Virus record (IMG/VR): IMGVR_UViG_3300032316_000894
Span: 1-55,286 of that record
Direction: 5' to 3' (one strand)
Origin: a virus
Length of the DNA: 55,286 bases
The notes beneath the pieces were generated by a model. The model worked only from the letters and a program-made list of their open reading frames with translations, made no database searches and was not told where the DNA came from. Every line of letters begins with the position of its first letter. The first letter of the stretch is position 1. Below are positions 23,184 to 31,439 of the stretch, piece after piece. The position numbers and the translations under genes are program-made.

Positions 23184-24417
23184 ATAATATCTCAGAAATT
23201 TTATCGTATACAAATCCATCTTTCAGTTCTCCCCAAGTAATACCTAAAAGAGTATCTGGTTTTTCACCATTAAAGAAAAGAAACAAATCTTTATTTAATG
23301 GATGACCCGACGAAAGGATTTTTTTAATCTCGTTAATACCAAACATTTTTTGAAAATTTTCAAAAGTGTTTTCTTCGATTAATATATCATAATACTTTGA
23401 ATTTGGGATTAATATATTGTATTGGGTGATTTTATCTGATAATTCAACCTTGAACGAAATTTGAGAATCATTAACAAAATTTATAAGGTAGATAGAATCA
23501 CCGAATTGCTCAAAATACTTTTCAGATATCTCAATAGTTGAATTAATTGCAACAAAATGTTTTTTAATCTCCTCCCTACCAATAGGTTGACTACTAAGTA
23601 ATTCTATATTTTTTGGTAATTCTCCATCATATTTGGTTAAATTATAAACATTATTATCTTCATTTGTCGGTATTGAGAGCAAGTTATCCCAACTGTTCTT
23701 AATAACATGACTTGAAAGAGATGGATTAATTAATTTCAATTTATCTACAGTTTTGTTAAAATCGTAAAAATGAGAAAAATGATATCCAGAATCAACAATT
23801 TCAAATCTACTTAAATTTAGTAAACCTTTTTTAAAGTAAGAACTTAAAAAAACTGAAACATTTTTAATTAAAGAAGCGAATTGGTGACAAGTAGTACCTA
23901 AGTTTGGATTTGTGTTAATAAATTTAGTTGACCAAATAAAATTCTTTTGTCTCAAAATCACTGGAGAAAAACTTATTCTATCAATAACCTTTGGAAGTTT
24001 AGATAAATCAGGGATTTCATCTATATCTGAAATCATGACAATATCTTCCATATATAAATCTGAAGATAGTAAACTATTATGTAAAAGGATTAACAAGTAC
24101 AACTGAATATTAGTTCTATTAGATTCTTTGACAAAATTTGATATAGGAAGAGTATTCTTTTTTATAACCTTATCTAAAATTTCTAATTCGGATGATGATA
24201 ATTCATTGAATGACAAATAAGAAATTTTATCTTTCCATTTTTCAAATAGATGTTCATTTTGTTTGAAGATTAAAGGTTTAGAATTACCCATAAAATCAAT
24301 TCCAGACTCCATTATGATGAATTGGTCAACATGTTCGTTTAGTTCAGTTAACCTAAAAGTTAACATGTCAAGTTCATCGTAAAAAAATACTGCGTCGATT
24401 ATTTTATGTTTTTTCAT
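23182..24417 (-). CDS. Glycosyltransferase family 17-like
   Basis: 411 residues. The N-terminal two thirds match GT17: DAVFFYDELDMLTFRLTEL, VDQFIIMESGIDFMG, a KPLIF segment and, near residue 125, DIVMISDIDEIP with the metal-binding DxD. GT17 enzymes add N-acetylglucosamine to mannose in eukaryotes; bacterial and phage members modify surface or other glycans. The last 140 residues are not recognised. The gene runs against its neighbours; the facing 2OG oxygenase gene at 24487 starts 69 nt away. Confidence 0.78.
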   Translation of the reverse strand: MKKHKIIDAVFFYDELDMLTFRLTELNEHVDQFIIMESGIDFMGNSKPLIFKQNEHLFEKWKDKISYLSFNELSSSELEILDKVIKKNTLPISNFVKESNRTNIQLYLLILLHNSLLSSDLYMEDIVMISDIDEIPDLSKLPKVIDRISFSPVILRQKNFIWSTKFINTNPNLGTTCHQFASLIKNVSVFLSSYFKKGLLNLSRFEIVDSGYHFSHFYDFNKTVDKLKLINPSLSSHVIKNSWDNLLSIPTNEDNNVYNLTKYDGELPKNIELLSSQPIGREEIKKHFVAINSTIEISEKYFEQFGDSIYLINFVNDSQISFKVELSDKITQYNILIPNSKYYDILIEENTFENFQKMFGINEIKKILSSGHPLNKDLFLFFNGEKPDTLLGITWGELKDGFVYDKISEIL

Positions 24418-24453
24418 TTCTTTTTATAATCCTATTGAAAATAGTTGATAAGT

Positions 24454-24460
24454 TATTTAT
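24454..24460 (+). promoter_or_regulatory. TATTTAT promoter motif
   Basis: 26 nt upstream of the ATG at 24487. Confidence 0.4.
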
Positions 24461-24486
24461 ACTTAATAATATAAAATTAAATCAAA

Positions 24487-25086
24487 ATGTCATCATCAAA
24501 CTATTTTTTAGAAGGTCAAAGAAACAATGTTAACCATTTAAATTACTATTATTTTACAGATGTCTTCACACCTGAAGAATTATTTAAAATTATTGAGATA
24601 GGAGATAAACTCCCTAAAAAGAAAGCGACAACTGTCGGTAATGACGACGAGAACGGTGAAAACCCATTCAGATTGAGTGAAATATCTTGGATATCGGATA
24701 ATCCTGAGACTGAATGGATTTATAGAAGAATTTCAAATTATGCTAAAATCGCTAACGAAGCGATGTGGAATTTTGATATTTGGGGATATCAAGATTTATT
24801 ACAGTATACCAAATACTATGGTAATGGTGGTCATTATGATTGGCACGCTGATTTAGGGCCAGGTATTTCTAACAGAAAACTATCTTGTGTATTACAATTA
24901 TCAACACCTGAAGAGTATGAAGGCGGTGAATTACAAATGAATCCAGGAGGGGACATTATGTCAGTACCAAAAGGGTTGGGAACCATTTGTTTCTTTCCTT
25001 CATTCTTATTACATAGAGTAACACCTTTAACTTCAGGTACTAGAAAATCACTTGTAACTTGGTTATGTGGTGCAAATCTTAGATAA
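24487..25086 (+). CDS. 2OG-Fe(II) oxygenase (PKHD/prolyl-hydroxylase type)
   Basis: 199 residues. The iron triad is visible: HYDWHADLG with His and Asp, then LLHRVTP with the distal His, and TRKSLVTW with the Arg that binds 2-oxoglutarate. SCVLQLSTPEEYEGGEL between them is typical. Enzymes of this group hydroxylate proteins, nucleic acids or small molecules. The stop overlaps the next start, so the two are coupled. Substrate unknown; three more oxygenases occur in the window. Confidence 0.88.
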   Translation: MSSSNYFLEGQRNNVNHLNYYYFTDVFTPEELFKIIEIGDKLPKKKATTVGNDDENGENPFRLSEISWISDNPETEWIYRRISNYAKIANEAMWNFDIWGYQDLLQYTKYYGNGGHYDWHADLGPGISNRKLSCVLQLSTPEEYEGGELQMNPGGDIMSVPKGLGTICFFPSFLLHRVTPLTSGTRKSLVTWLCGANLR

Positions 25087-25520
25087 TGGAAAGAAGAATT
25101 ATTACTGTTAAAGATTTTCAAAGTGTTGCAAGAAATAACGAATATTTCTTGTGGCATTTTATGCAAAAAAAACAAGAAGAATCATCTTTAGTACTTTATT
25201 CATATTTTGATAAAAGAGAAGGAGAAGAGAATAAAATAAAAGAAATAATGGATTTGGTGAATATTCCATATTTTGAATCTTATACTGAAGATAGTATAGA
25301 TTTTTTAAACGAGCTCGGTATCCCATATGCAAGTTTATGGTCTCCTGAAAACATGGCTCCAAATTCATTTCATCAAACGTTTAGGCCAATCATAATAGGA
25401 TTTAAAAAGTTTAGTAAAATAAAAACAACACAAGATATTTGTTATTGTGTTGAAGGAGTTCTTGAAATAATCTCAGAATTGAATCCTGAAATTTTATTTA
25501 CTGTTGACACAGAAGATTAA
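25086..25520 (+). CDS. Unknown protein coupled to a 2OG oxygenase
   Basis: 144 residues, alpha/beta with a thioredoxin-like length but no CxxC. Contains SLVLYSYFDKREGEENKIKE and FHQTFRPIIIGFKKFSKI. Overlaps the preceding stop by 1 nt. No assigned function; possibly a partner of the oxygenase. Confidence 0.6.
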   Translation: MERRIITVKDFQSVARNNEYFLWHFMQKKQEESSLVLYSYFDKREGEENKIKEIMDLVNIPYFESYTEDSIDFLNELGIPYASLWSPENMAPNSFHQTFRPIIIGFKKFSKIKTTQDICYCVEGVLEIISELNPEILFTVDTED

Positions 25521-26101
25521 CGTTCTGTGTTAAAGAAAAATACTTGGAATAATCTACCGTCATTAATATCCTTACCAAAGTAGTCTAAAGATACGTGATA
25601 GTTATCTGCTCTATACATAATCAATCTGTTGAATATGTTACCAACTCTATCAACCATTTCCCATTTAGTATAGTCTTGCATATCATCACCTGAAGGAGCG
25701 TTTTTATCGTACTCAGGATTTTGTTTGGCCTCTTTATAGTCATAATGCATCCAACCCGTTTTTTTATGTCTAAAAATTCCAGTACCTGCACTAACAGGAG
25801 CATCAGGTGTTAAATAACATACTGCAGCCCAATCTGTAGTTGAATCTGCGTGAATCCACGACCTATCAGCAGCGGTTGTATATTGAAATGACCCTGTGTA
25901 GTCACCGCCCCACCAAGTAATCTCACCAGCAAAAGGATATAATATATCTCTCATCCTTTTTTTGATAGAATCATTCAAGAATGATTTTGTTCTCATCCCT
26001 GGATAATTTCCTCTTACTTCAAAATCTTGTTTAAGTGCGAATTCTCTAACCTCCATTGGGTTTGAGTAAAAGTCGTCAATAGTTAGTGAATTGAATCTCA
26101 T
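25517..26101 (-). CDS. DUF6445-like 2OG-Fe(II) oxygenase
   Basis: 194 residues from the ATG at 26101. Key residues: RSWIHADSTTDW with His-x-Asp, a middle GTGIFRHKKTG segment, MYRADNYHVSLDYFG with the distal His, and GRLFQVFFF with the Arg. This is the pattern of DUF6445, a family of predicted dioxygenases. Start chosen at MRFNSLTIDD; a longer form from an ATG seven codons upstream is less likely. A TATTTAT motif lies 29 nt upstream. Confidence 0.75.
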   Translation of the reverse strand: MRFNSLTIDDFYSNPMEVREFALKQDFEVRGNYPGMRTKSFLNDSIKKRMRDILYPFAGEITWWGGDYTGSFQYTTAADRSWIHADSTTDWAAVCYLTPDAPVSAGTGIFRHKKTGWMHYDYKEAKQNPEYDKNAPSGDDMQDYTKWEMVDRVGNIFNRLIMYRADNYHVSLDYFGKDINDGRLFQVFFFNTER

Positions 26102-26130
26102 GTACTTTAAGTTATAAACCAATTATAACA

Positions 26131-26137
26131 ATAAATA
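26131..26137 (-). promoter_or_regulatory. TATTTAT promoter motif
   Basis: 29 nt upstream of the start at 26101. Confidence 0.4.
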
Positions 26138-26217
26138 TGAAAATAAAAACAATATTAATTCGTAAAATTTGTGACTTTTGATATGTTTTTGAATATTTCT
26201 TTATAAATTGTTTTTAT

Positions 26218-26520
26218 ATGGAAATTAAAGAAATTGTGTCCTATTTTCTTAATAGCGACTCCAACATTTTAGACGTGTCTTTCAGAACTATTGAAGACGA
26301 CGAGGAAGTTATGAGAACCGATAATATTGATTACACTATTGTCGAGGACTATGGGTTCGATTTGGTTACAGAATCTTTTGACTTTTTTGGTGATGATTTT
26401 GAAGATGACGAAATCTTACCAATAGACAAAGTCGAATTAGATGAGGATGAGTTAATTATATTTTTAAACGAATATTATACAATAAATCCTGAGTCATTAC
26501 CAAAGGGTGAGTTCTATTAA
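26218..26520 (+). CDS. Small acidic unknown protein
   Basis: 100 residues with about a third Asp and Glu, notably FGDDFEDDEILPIDKVELDED. Acidic small phage proteins often mimic DNA or bind basic host proteins, but that is only a possibility here. No obvious promoter motif of either class was found right before it. Confidence 0.55.
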   Translation: MEIKEIVSYFLNSDSNILDVSFRTIEDDEEVMRTDNIDYTIVEDYGFDLVTESFDFFGDDFEDDEILPIDKVELDEDELIIFLNEYYTINPESLPKGEFY

Positions 26521-27050
26521 GGACCCACCCTTGTTAAAGACATTGTCATAATTTGTTTTTGACCAAACTTACCGTTAAACCAAGCTCCCGAACTTTTTAA
26601 TTGCAAGCTTTCGTAACTATCATCTTCGATTTGAAATGTGATAGTTCTTGAAGACCCGTCTTCGGTTACATAATCAAATTGTATGTACCCATAATTGTAC
26701 GGTGTACGACCAAAAGTTCTATAAAATATTGGGTTTTGACCACTACCGTATCTCCAAATATCTTGGCCTGATTGGGTAACGCCAAGTAATTTCATTCTTA
26801 AGGTAGAATAATCCATATGAAGATAGAAATTATTAATCCTAATTGAATCAAACGGTTTTGGTAATAAAGGATTAACATAGTTTGTCCCAAGAAGATACAA
26901 AGAATCTCTTGTTTGATTTTGGTCCACATTAGTTATCTCCAATTTGGAAACAACGTATTTTCCACTTAATGTAAGGTCGCTAATCTCTGTGACATATTGT
27001 TCACAAGATGTTAAGGATAAAATGACTAATAATAAAAACAGTTTTCTCAT
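26517..27050 (-). CDS. Lipoprotein
   Basis: 177 residues. The signal peptide ends in a lipobox LTSC at about residues 13-16 (MRKLFLLLVILSLTSCEQ), so the mature protein begins at an acylated Cys. The rest is beta-rich (ITFQIEDDSYESLQL) without a known domain. The promoter TATATTTG ends 4 nt before the ATG. A phage lipoprotein of this type may sit in the host outer membrane and block receptors. It and the acidic gene overlap at their 3' ends by 4 nt. Confidence 0.75.
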   Translation of the reverse strand: MRKLFLLLVILSLTSCEQYVTEISDLTLSGKYVVSKLEITNVDQNQTRDSLYLLGTNYVNPLLPKPFDSIRINNFYLHMDYSTLRMKLLGVTQSGQDIWRYGSGQNPIFYRTFGRTPYNYGYIQFDYVTEDGSSRTITFQIEDDSYESLQLKSSGAWFNGKFGQKQIMTMSLTRVGP

Positions 27051-27054
27051 GCCA

Positions 27055-27062
27055 CAAATATA
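27055..27062 (-). promoter_or_regulatory. TATATTTG host-type promoter
   Basis: Minus-strand motif, 4 nt before the ATG at 27050. Confidence 0.65.
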
Positions 27063-27087
27063 ATATTTTTTTTTACAAACAACAAAA

Positions 27088-27094
27088 TATTTAT
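27088..27094 (+). promoter_or_regulatory. TATTTAT late-type promoter motif
   Basis: 4 nt before the ATG at 27099. Confidence 0.6.
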
Positions 27095-27098
27095 AACT

Positions 27099-27341
27099 AT
27101 GATATTAGACGTAGATTTCCTAATAGGGTTTTTTAAAAAACATTCTGAGGAGAGTAATAAAGGAGAAATGGGTGAACAAGATGCCGCGGCAGCACCTGCA
27201 TCACCATCATCAGGTGGTGGTTCGGTTCCTAAATGGGCTGACACATATACATTAACAAGAGGTAAAGCAAATAAATTAGGTGCTTCGGGAGAAAAATGGG
27301 AAACTGGCCTCACAAGAGGTGCTGCTAATCAAATTTGGTAA
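27099..27341 (+). CDS. Small protein with low-complexity linker, late-type promoter
   Basis: 80 residues: a hydrophobic start (MILDVDFLIGFFKKH), an Ala/Pro/Ser/Gly linker (about 28-45) and a short basic C-terminal part with TLTRGKANKLG and TGLTRGAANQIW, two similar RG-A-N motifs. No known family. It heads the run of packaged-type genes 27099-29993. Confidence 0.6.
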   Translation: MILDVDFLIGFFKKHSEESNKGEMGEQDAAAAPASPSSGGGSVPKWADTYTLTRGKANKLGASGEKWETGLTRGAANQIW

Positions 27342-27349
27342 TAATCGTA

Positions 27350-27356
27350 TATTTAT
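27350..27356 (+). promoter_or_regulatory. TATTTAT late-type promoter motif
   Basis: 18 nt before the ATG at 27375. Confidence 0.5.
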
Positions 27357-27374
27357 AAATAAAAATTACTTATC

Positions 27375-28259
27375 ATGGTACAACCACAATACAGCCCACA
27401 AGAGGCGCTAGACAGAATAAAATTGATGATGAAGTATGATACTTCAAAAACGTTAAACGAAAACGTTGAAACAATTAAACAACCTATAAATGAAGTTATA
27501 CCAATTCTTGCTGGAATTGCAGCTCTTCTCCCTTGGTTTGGTACTGTTACAGGTGCTCTTACGACTGCGGGTCTTGCTGGTGTTGGAACTTGGTTATATA
27601 ACGTTCAAGGAGGGGGAGACGCATTTAGTAAAACTCAAACATTTTTTGCGGGATGTTCTTCACTTGATAAAAACTTAAAACCAACTCAAAGTAAAGGTGA
27701 CCACAGAGAAGCTGCAGATAGTATATACAATGCAATACAAGGAATGGGTACGGACGAAGATGCAATTAAAGGAGCAATATCGTCAATGGAAACCGTTGCT
27801 GACCTTTGTGCCATGGCAAAATACTATAACAAAACCTATGGTGATTTATACGAAGATTTAGATGGTGATTTAGATGGTGAATCTTTCAGACAATATGTTT
27901 GGTCATCAATCGCACCTATAGTTGATGATGCCGAAGAAGATTTGGAAAAAGTAAAAAAAGAAGGTGGAGGCGGCGGTGGCGGCGGTTCCAAAAAAGGAGG
28001 AGGAACAGGTGGATATAAATCTTGTTCAGGAACTTACTCAAAAGGATGTAAATCTGATGTAATTGCTAAAGTACAAGGATGTTTAGGGTTAGTTAGTGAT
28101 GGTAAATTTGGTCCAAAAACTCAATCAGCATTAAGTGGTAAAGGATTTACAACATTTACAGATGCTGACGTAACTAAAATATGTGAAAAAACAACACCTG
28201 TTGTTGAACCTGAAATTTCAGGTGAAGTACAATCCATCAGCGGAAACTCTGATTTCTAA
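27375..28259 (+). CDS. Membrane/annexin-like/peptidoglycan-binding protein with packaged-type N-terminus
   Basis: 294 residues in four parts. Residues 1-40: SPQEALDRIKLMMKYDTSKTL followed by NEN and INE, candidate (L/I)xE sites. Residues 42-75: glycine-rich hydrophobic helices. Residues 112-180: an annexin-repeat-like unit, with AADSIYNAIQGMGTDEDAI carrying GxGT at 123-126 and an acidic DLDGD about 38 residues later, the spacing of a type II calcium site. After a Gly-rich linker, residues about 214-270 form a peptidoglycan-binding-type domain (VSDGKFGPKTQSAL). The combination suggests a packaged protein that spans membrane and cell wall during ejection. Confidence 0.68.
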   Translation: MVQPQYSPQEALDRIKLMMKYDTSKTLNENVETIKQPINEVIPILAGIAALLPWFGTVTGALTTAGLAGVGTWLYNVQGGGDAFSKTQTFFAGCSSLDKNLKPTQSKGDHREAADSIYNAIQGMGTDEDAIKGAISSMETVADLCAMAKYYNKTYGDLYEDLDGDLDGESFRQYVWSSIAPIVDDAEEDLEKVKKEGGGGGGGGSKKGGGTGGYKSCSGTYSKGCKSDVIAKVQGCLGLVSDGKFGPKTQSALSGKGFTTFTDADVTKICEKTTPVVEPEISGEVQSISGNSDF

Positions 28260-28274
28260 ATTTTAAAAAAGAAT

Positions 28275-29270
28275 ATGAAAATGAATAATATCACTCAAAT
28301 AGATAGAGACTCAATTTTGGAAATGCATTCAAAAATGAAAAAACCTTTAATTTCAGAACAAGTTGATACTGATTTAAAAACTAAGTTAAATAAAATATTA
28401 ACTGACGGATGTGTAAAGAACGGTAAAATCGTTACATTACAGACTAAGAATCCTGCATTACAATTTGCGATTAAACAAGAGAGTACAAAAACTCCTGGTA
28501 AATTTAGATATTTCTTTGCTGACGGTAGAGCTGGTATTTTTGATGCTGACGGTAAATTCAAATTCCTTCCAGGTAAATTGGATTGTACGGAAGTTCAACA
28601 AGCATCCGCGGCGGCAGCATTATCCGCAACAACAGCAGCAAACGCAGCTGACACTGCTTTAGTACAACAAGAAGGTGGATGGCAAGAAGCGAAAGACATT
28701 AAGACAACTCGTGAGAACTTGGAGAACCCACAAATGTTTGAAAAGAAAGTTGTTAATGGTGTAACACTATACAGAAGTATTATCAGTAAAGGAGTTACGG
28801 CAGGATTAACACCTGAGCAAATTAAAGTTGTTAAAAAATATACTGACTTAGGTGGTAAATTAAGAAAAGATTTAGACGCTGAAGAAGCTCAAACGTGGAG
28901 TTCTAAAGTTGTTTATCCTGCAGGAACATTGTTCGCTGAAGATTTGGTTATGTTTTTCCCACCAAAAAATGTAGTGGGTGCTGACGGAGGTAATATTGAA
29001 CAACAATTTACTAAAGCAATTTCTAATCAGACTCCAACAAGTAAAAGAGACTGTAAAGATACTATCGAAGCCTATTACGAAGCTTGGAGAACTAAAAAAC
29101 GTATTGAACCAAATACTTTATTACCAATGAAAGAAAAAGTTCAGGCATGTGCTAATGAATTTGAAGGTAAATGGGGTGGAATTTTAAGTAGAATTGATAA
29201 TTATGTTGATATTCTTAGAGGAGACAAAGAAGGTGGTCCATTATCGGATTCTAAATGGAGAATAGAGTAA
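28275..29270 (+). CDS. Unknown protein with packaged-type N-terminus
   Basis: 331 residues. The start MNNITQIDRDSILEMHSKM leads to PLISEQ at about residue 28, an (L/I)xE-Q site. Next comes a small beta domain (residues 35-105), an Ala/Thr-rich helix (about 105-135) and a mixed C-terminal region. No enzyme motif. It lies 15 nt after the annexin-like gene and 12 nt before the next, so the three are one operon. Confidence 0.65.
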   Translation: MKMNNITQIDRDSILEMHSKMKKPLISEQVDTDLKTKLNKILTDGCVKNGKIVTLQTKNPALQFAIKQESTKTPGKFRYFFADGRAGIFDADGKFKFLPGKLDCTEVQQASAAAALSATTAANAADTALVQQEGGWQEAKDIKTTRENLENPQMFEKKVVNGVTLYRSIISKGVTAGLTPEQIKVVKKYTDLGGKLRKDLDAEEAQTWSSKVVYPAGTLFAEDLVMFFPPKNVVGADGGNIEQQFTKAISNQTPTSKRDCKDTIEAYYEAWRTKKRIEPNTLLPMKEKVQACANEFEGKWGGILSRIDNYVDILRGDKEGGPLSDSKWRIE

Positions 29271-29282
29271 AAAAAAACAACG

Positions 29283-29993
29283 ATGTTAAAAAATAAAATC
29301 AAAAGGTCTATTATAGAGACTAAAGAAAGAAAAGAGAAACTTTTAATTGAACAAAGATTAGTTGAAAGTAGAATCATGATTATTGTTGAATCTGAAAGTA
29401 ATGCAAAAAACTTTCACAGTTTATCTGAAGATAAACAACAAAAAATAATGTACTCTCTTTTGGCCGAGATTAATTACCTTGATGAACAAGGTATGATAAA
29501 TGAACAACTATGGGATTTTTTAGGTAAAATCTTTGGTAATTCATTTGGAGGTGCTGTTGAAACTATAGTTGAACCTTTGGTTAATTCACTTTTAAGTTCA
29601 CTTGGACTTGGAGGGTATTTCAAAAATTTCTTAGTTTCATTTATTACAACAAACCCATTAGAATTAGCTAAAGCTCTTAAAAGTTGTGAAGCGTTGACAA
29701 CCTTAATCGCCAACTCACTTTCAGAAGCCGTATTTATGATGATTCAAAAAGACAAAGGTCTTTCAGGTGATGGATATACGTTTATAAGAAACGCCTTAGG
29801 TGGTGTCGTTAAAGATACTAAATTTGCAAATAGTTTAGAGAAACAACTTAGTGGTATTGTTTGTGAACTATTTGGAAAAATGAATGATAAAGCATCTGGA
29901 GTATATGACAAATTAAAAACAGGTATGGCAGACAGTGGAGGTTTAGGAGGTTTACTTGATAAAGGTAAAACAGCTCTTGCCTCGGCAGTCTAA
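29283..29993 (+). CDS. Hydrophobic protein with packaged-type N-terminus
   Basis: 236 residues. The basic helical N-terminus ends in KLLIEQ at about residue 22, with further (L/I)xE sites downstream (MINEQ at about 70). From residue 75 the protein is rich in Gly, Leu, Val and Ser (IVEPLVNSLLSSLGLGGYF), suggesting amphipathic or membrane-inserting helices, and it ends with a Gly/Ala-rich tail. Possibly a packaged pore or ejection protein; this is inference from composition and context. Confidence 0.65.
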   Translation: MLKNKIKRSIIETKERKEKLLIEQRLVESRIMIIVESESNAKNFHSLSEDKQQKIMYSLLAEINYLDEQGMINEQLWDFLGKIFGNSFGGAVETIVEPLVNSLLSSLGLGGYFKNFLVSFITTNPLELAKALKSCEALTTLIANSLSEAVFMMIQKDKGLSGDGYTFIRNALGGVVKDTKFANSLEKQLSGIVCELFGKMNDKASGVYDKLKTGMADSGGLGGLLDKGKTALASAV

Positions 29994-30070
29994 TAAGGCA
30001 AAATGACGATAAAACGTTATTTTATAAACTGACTAACAAAAACAAAGGGGGGTGTTCTAAAGTCTAAAAA

Positions 30071-30098
30071 AAAGAAGGGTTAAACACCCTTCTTTTTT
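30071..30098. terminator. Bidirectional intrinsic terminator
   Basis: AGAAGGGT/ACCCTTCT stem with A and T runs on the two sides, between converging operons. Confidence 0.75.
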
Positions 30099-30760
30099 GT
30101 TTTTACTATCTCATCAATAATACCGTAGTCTAAAGCCTCTTGACTATCCAACCACAAATCACGGGTTGCGTCAAGTTTAATTTGTTCCGCAGTCTTACCA
30201 CAGTATTCTCCTAATAGGTCGAATAAAGTGTCGTTAATTTTTTCCCACTCTTTGAAGGAAACTCTCGCATCTTGGATATTACCACCAGCACCCCCTGAAG
30301 ATTGGTGTAACATTGTTCTTGAAAACTTCAACGAACTTCTCTTACCCTTGGTTCCTGCTCCCAATAATATTGAACCCATAGATGCAGCCATACCAGTGTT
30401 GATAGTTCTAATATCACAAGCTATGTAATTCATTACATCAACCATAGACAATCCTGACTTTACACTTCCACCTGGAGAATCGATATGCATCGTAATGTCG
30501 GTTTTATCGTTTGAATCCAAGAACATTAACTGAGCCTGAACGATAGTTGACATGTGGTCATTAACAGGACCCGCAACCCATAGAATTCTATCTCTCATTA
30601 ATCTCGAAAAAATGTCAATTTGAGTTGCTCTCAGTTCTCTTTCTTCAAGAATATAAGGAGTCATAGATGACTCAATATGGTTTGAAAAATTATGTAAATC
30701 CAACGAAGGTTTACCTAAATGTTTTACGTAATAATTTTGAAAATCTTGTCCTATATCCAT
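30080..30760 (-). CDS. clpP: ClpP-type serine protease
   Basis: 226 residues. ClpP landmarks are complete: MHIDSPGGSV, the nucleophile Ser127 in GMAASMGS, His152 in MLHQSSGG and Asp201 in TRDLWL. The N-terminus carries about 30 extra residues before the ILEERELR segment that starts most ClpP proteins. ClpP needs an AAA+ partner, and a ClpA/B/C-type gene enters the window at its right end; a phage tmRNA is also present. The phage may thus direct its own proteolysis. A TATCTTTG promoter lies 15 nt upstream. Confidence 0.93.
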   Translation of the reverse strand: MDIGQDFQNYYVKHLGKPSLDLHNFSNHIESSMTPYILEERELRATQIDIFSRLMRDRILWVAGPVNDHMSTIVQAQLMFLDSNDKTDITMHIDSPGGSVKSGLSMVDVMNYIACDIRTINTGMAASMGSILLGAGTKGKRSSLKFSRTMLHQSSGGAGGNIQDARVSFKEWEKINDTLFDLLGEYCGKTAEQIKLDATRDLWLDSQEALDYGIIDEIVKTKKKGV

Positions 30761-30775
30761 ATGTTTTATTTTTTA

Positions 30776-30783
30776 CAAAGATA
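30776..30783 (-). promoter_or_regulatory. TATCTTTG host-type promoter
   Basis: Minus-strand TATCTTTG upstream of clpP. Confidence 0.6.
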
Positions 30784-30794
30784 GGTAAAAAATA

Positions 30795-31439
30795 TTAAAG
30801 TCCCAATATGTCATCAACAATTTCTTGGACACTTAAAGTATTCCATGGTCTTGGGTGTTGATAAGACCAAAATGTTTTCCAATATCCGTACCAAATAACT
30901 CCTTCTTTACGAGGGTCAATAGTTCTCCAATCAGTACTTTGTTTTGGAAATCTCCCAATGTTATAAGTTTTATAATAATCAATTCCTCCTGTTTCATAAT
31001 AAGTTAGATACTTCTTATTAATTTCATCAAATTGAGAATGTAACACTACCTTACATCCATGAACACGTTGATACTCATCTACTCTCTGTGACCATAATTT
31101 GGCTTCGTCGATATTATCGGTAACTAAGTTAAATAAGACCATCTTACCGTAATCATTATATCTGTGAGTGAATATTCTTTTCATCCCATAGTCAGGAATG
31201 TACTTGTGAACAGAAATTTCAAAATCACAATAAAATTCAATTCCACACTCAAACTTATCTTTCCAATCTATACCCCCTCCATTAGTTACTTTGTAAGATT
31301 CGATACTAACTGATTGGTCTTCACCCTTCTTATATTCACGTAATTCAACGTAATATAACGGGTCAGGACCTGTAATTTTTAGTTGCGGGTACGGATTAAA
31401 ATTTAGTAATAACGTTTCTTGGTTCAGGGTAATATACAT
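30795..31439 (-). CDS. Unknown protein next to carbamoyltransferases
   Basis: 214 residues, rich in Tyr, Trp and Asp, alpha/beta, without signal or membrane segment. Includes FSLV-type strands and a final Trp/His/Pro segment (WKTFWSYQHPRPWNTL). Its start overlaps the carbamoyltransferase stop by 44 nt, suggesting co-expression. It might belong to glycan or natural-product-like modification, but no family is recognised. Confidence 0.6.
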   Translation of the reverse strand: MYITLNQETLLLNFNPYPQLKITGPDPLYYVELREYKKGEDQSVSIESYKVTNGGGIDWKDKFECGIEFYCDFEISVHKYIPDYGMKRIFTHRYNDYGKMVLFNLVTDNIDEAKLWSQRVDEYQRVHGCKVVLHSQFDEINKKYLTYYETGGIDYYKTYNIGRFPKQSTDWRTIDPRKEGVIWYGYWKTFWSYQHPRPWNTLSVQEIVDDILGL

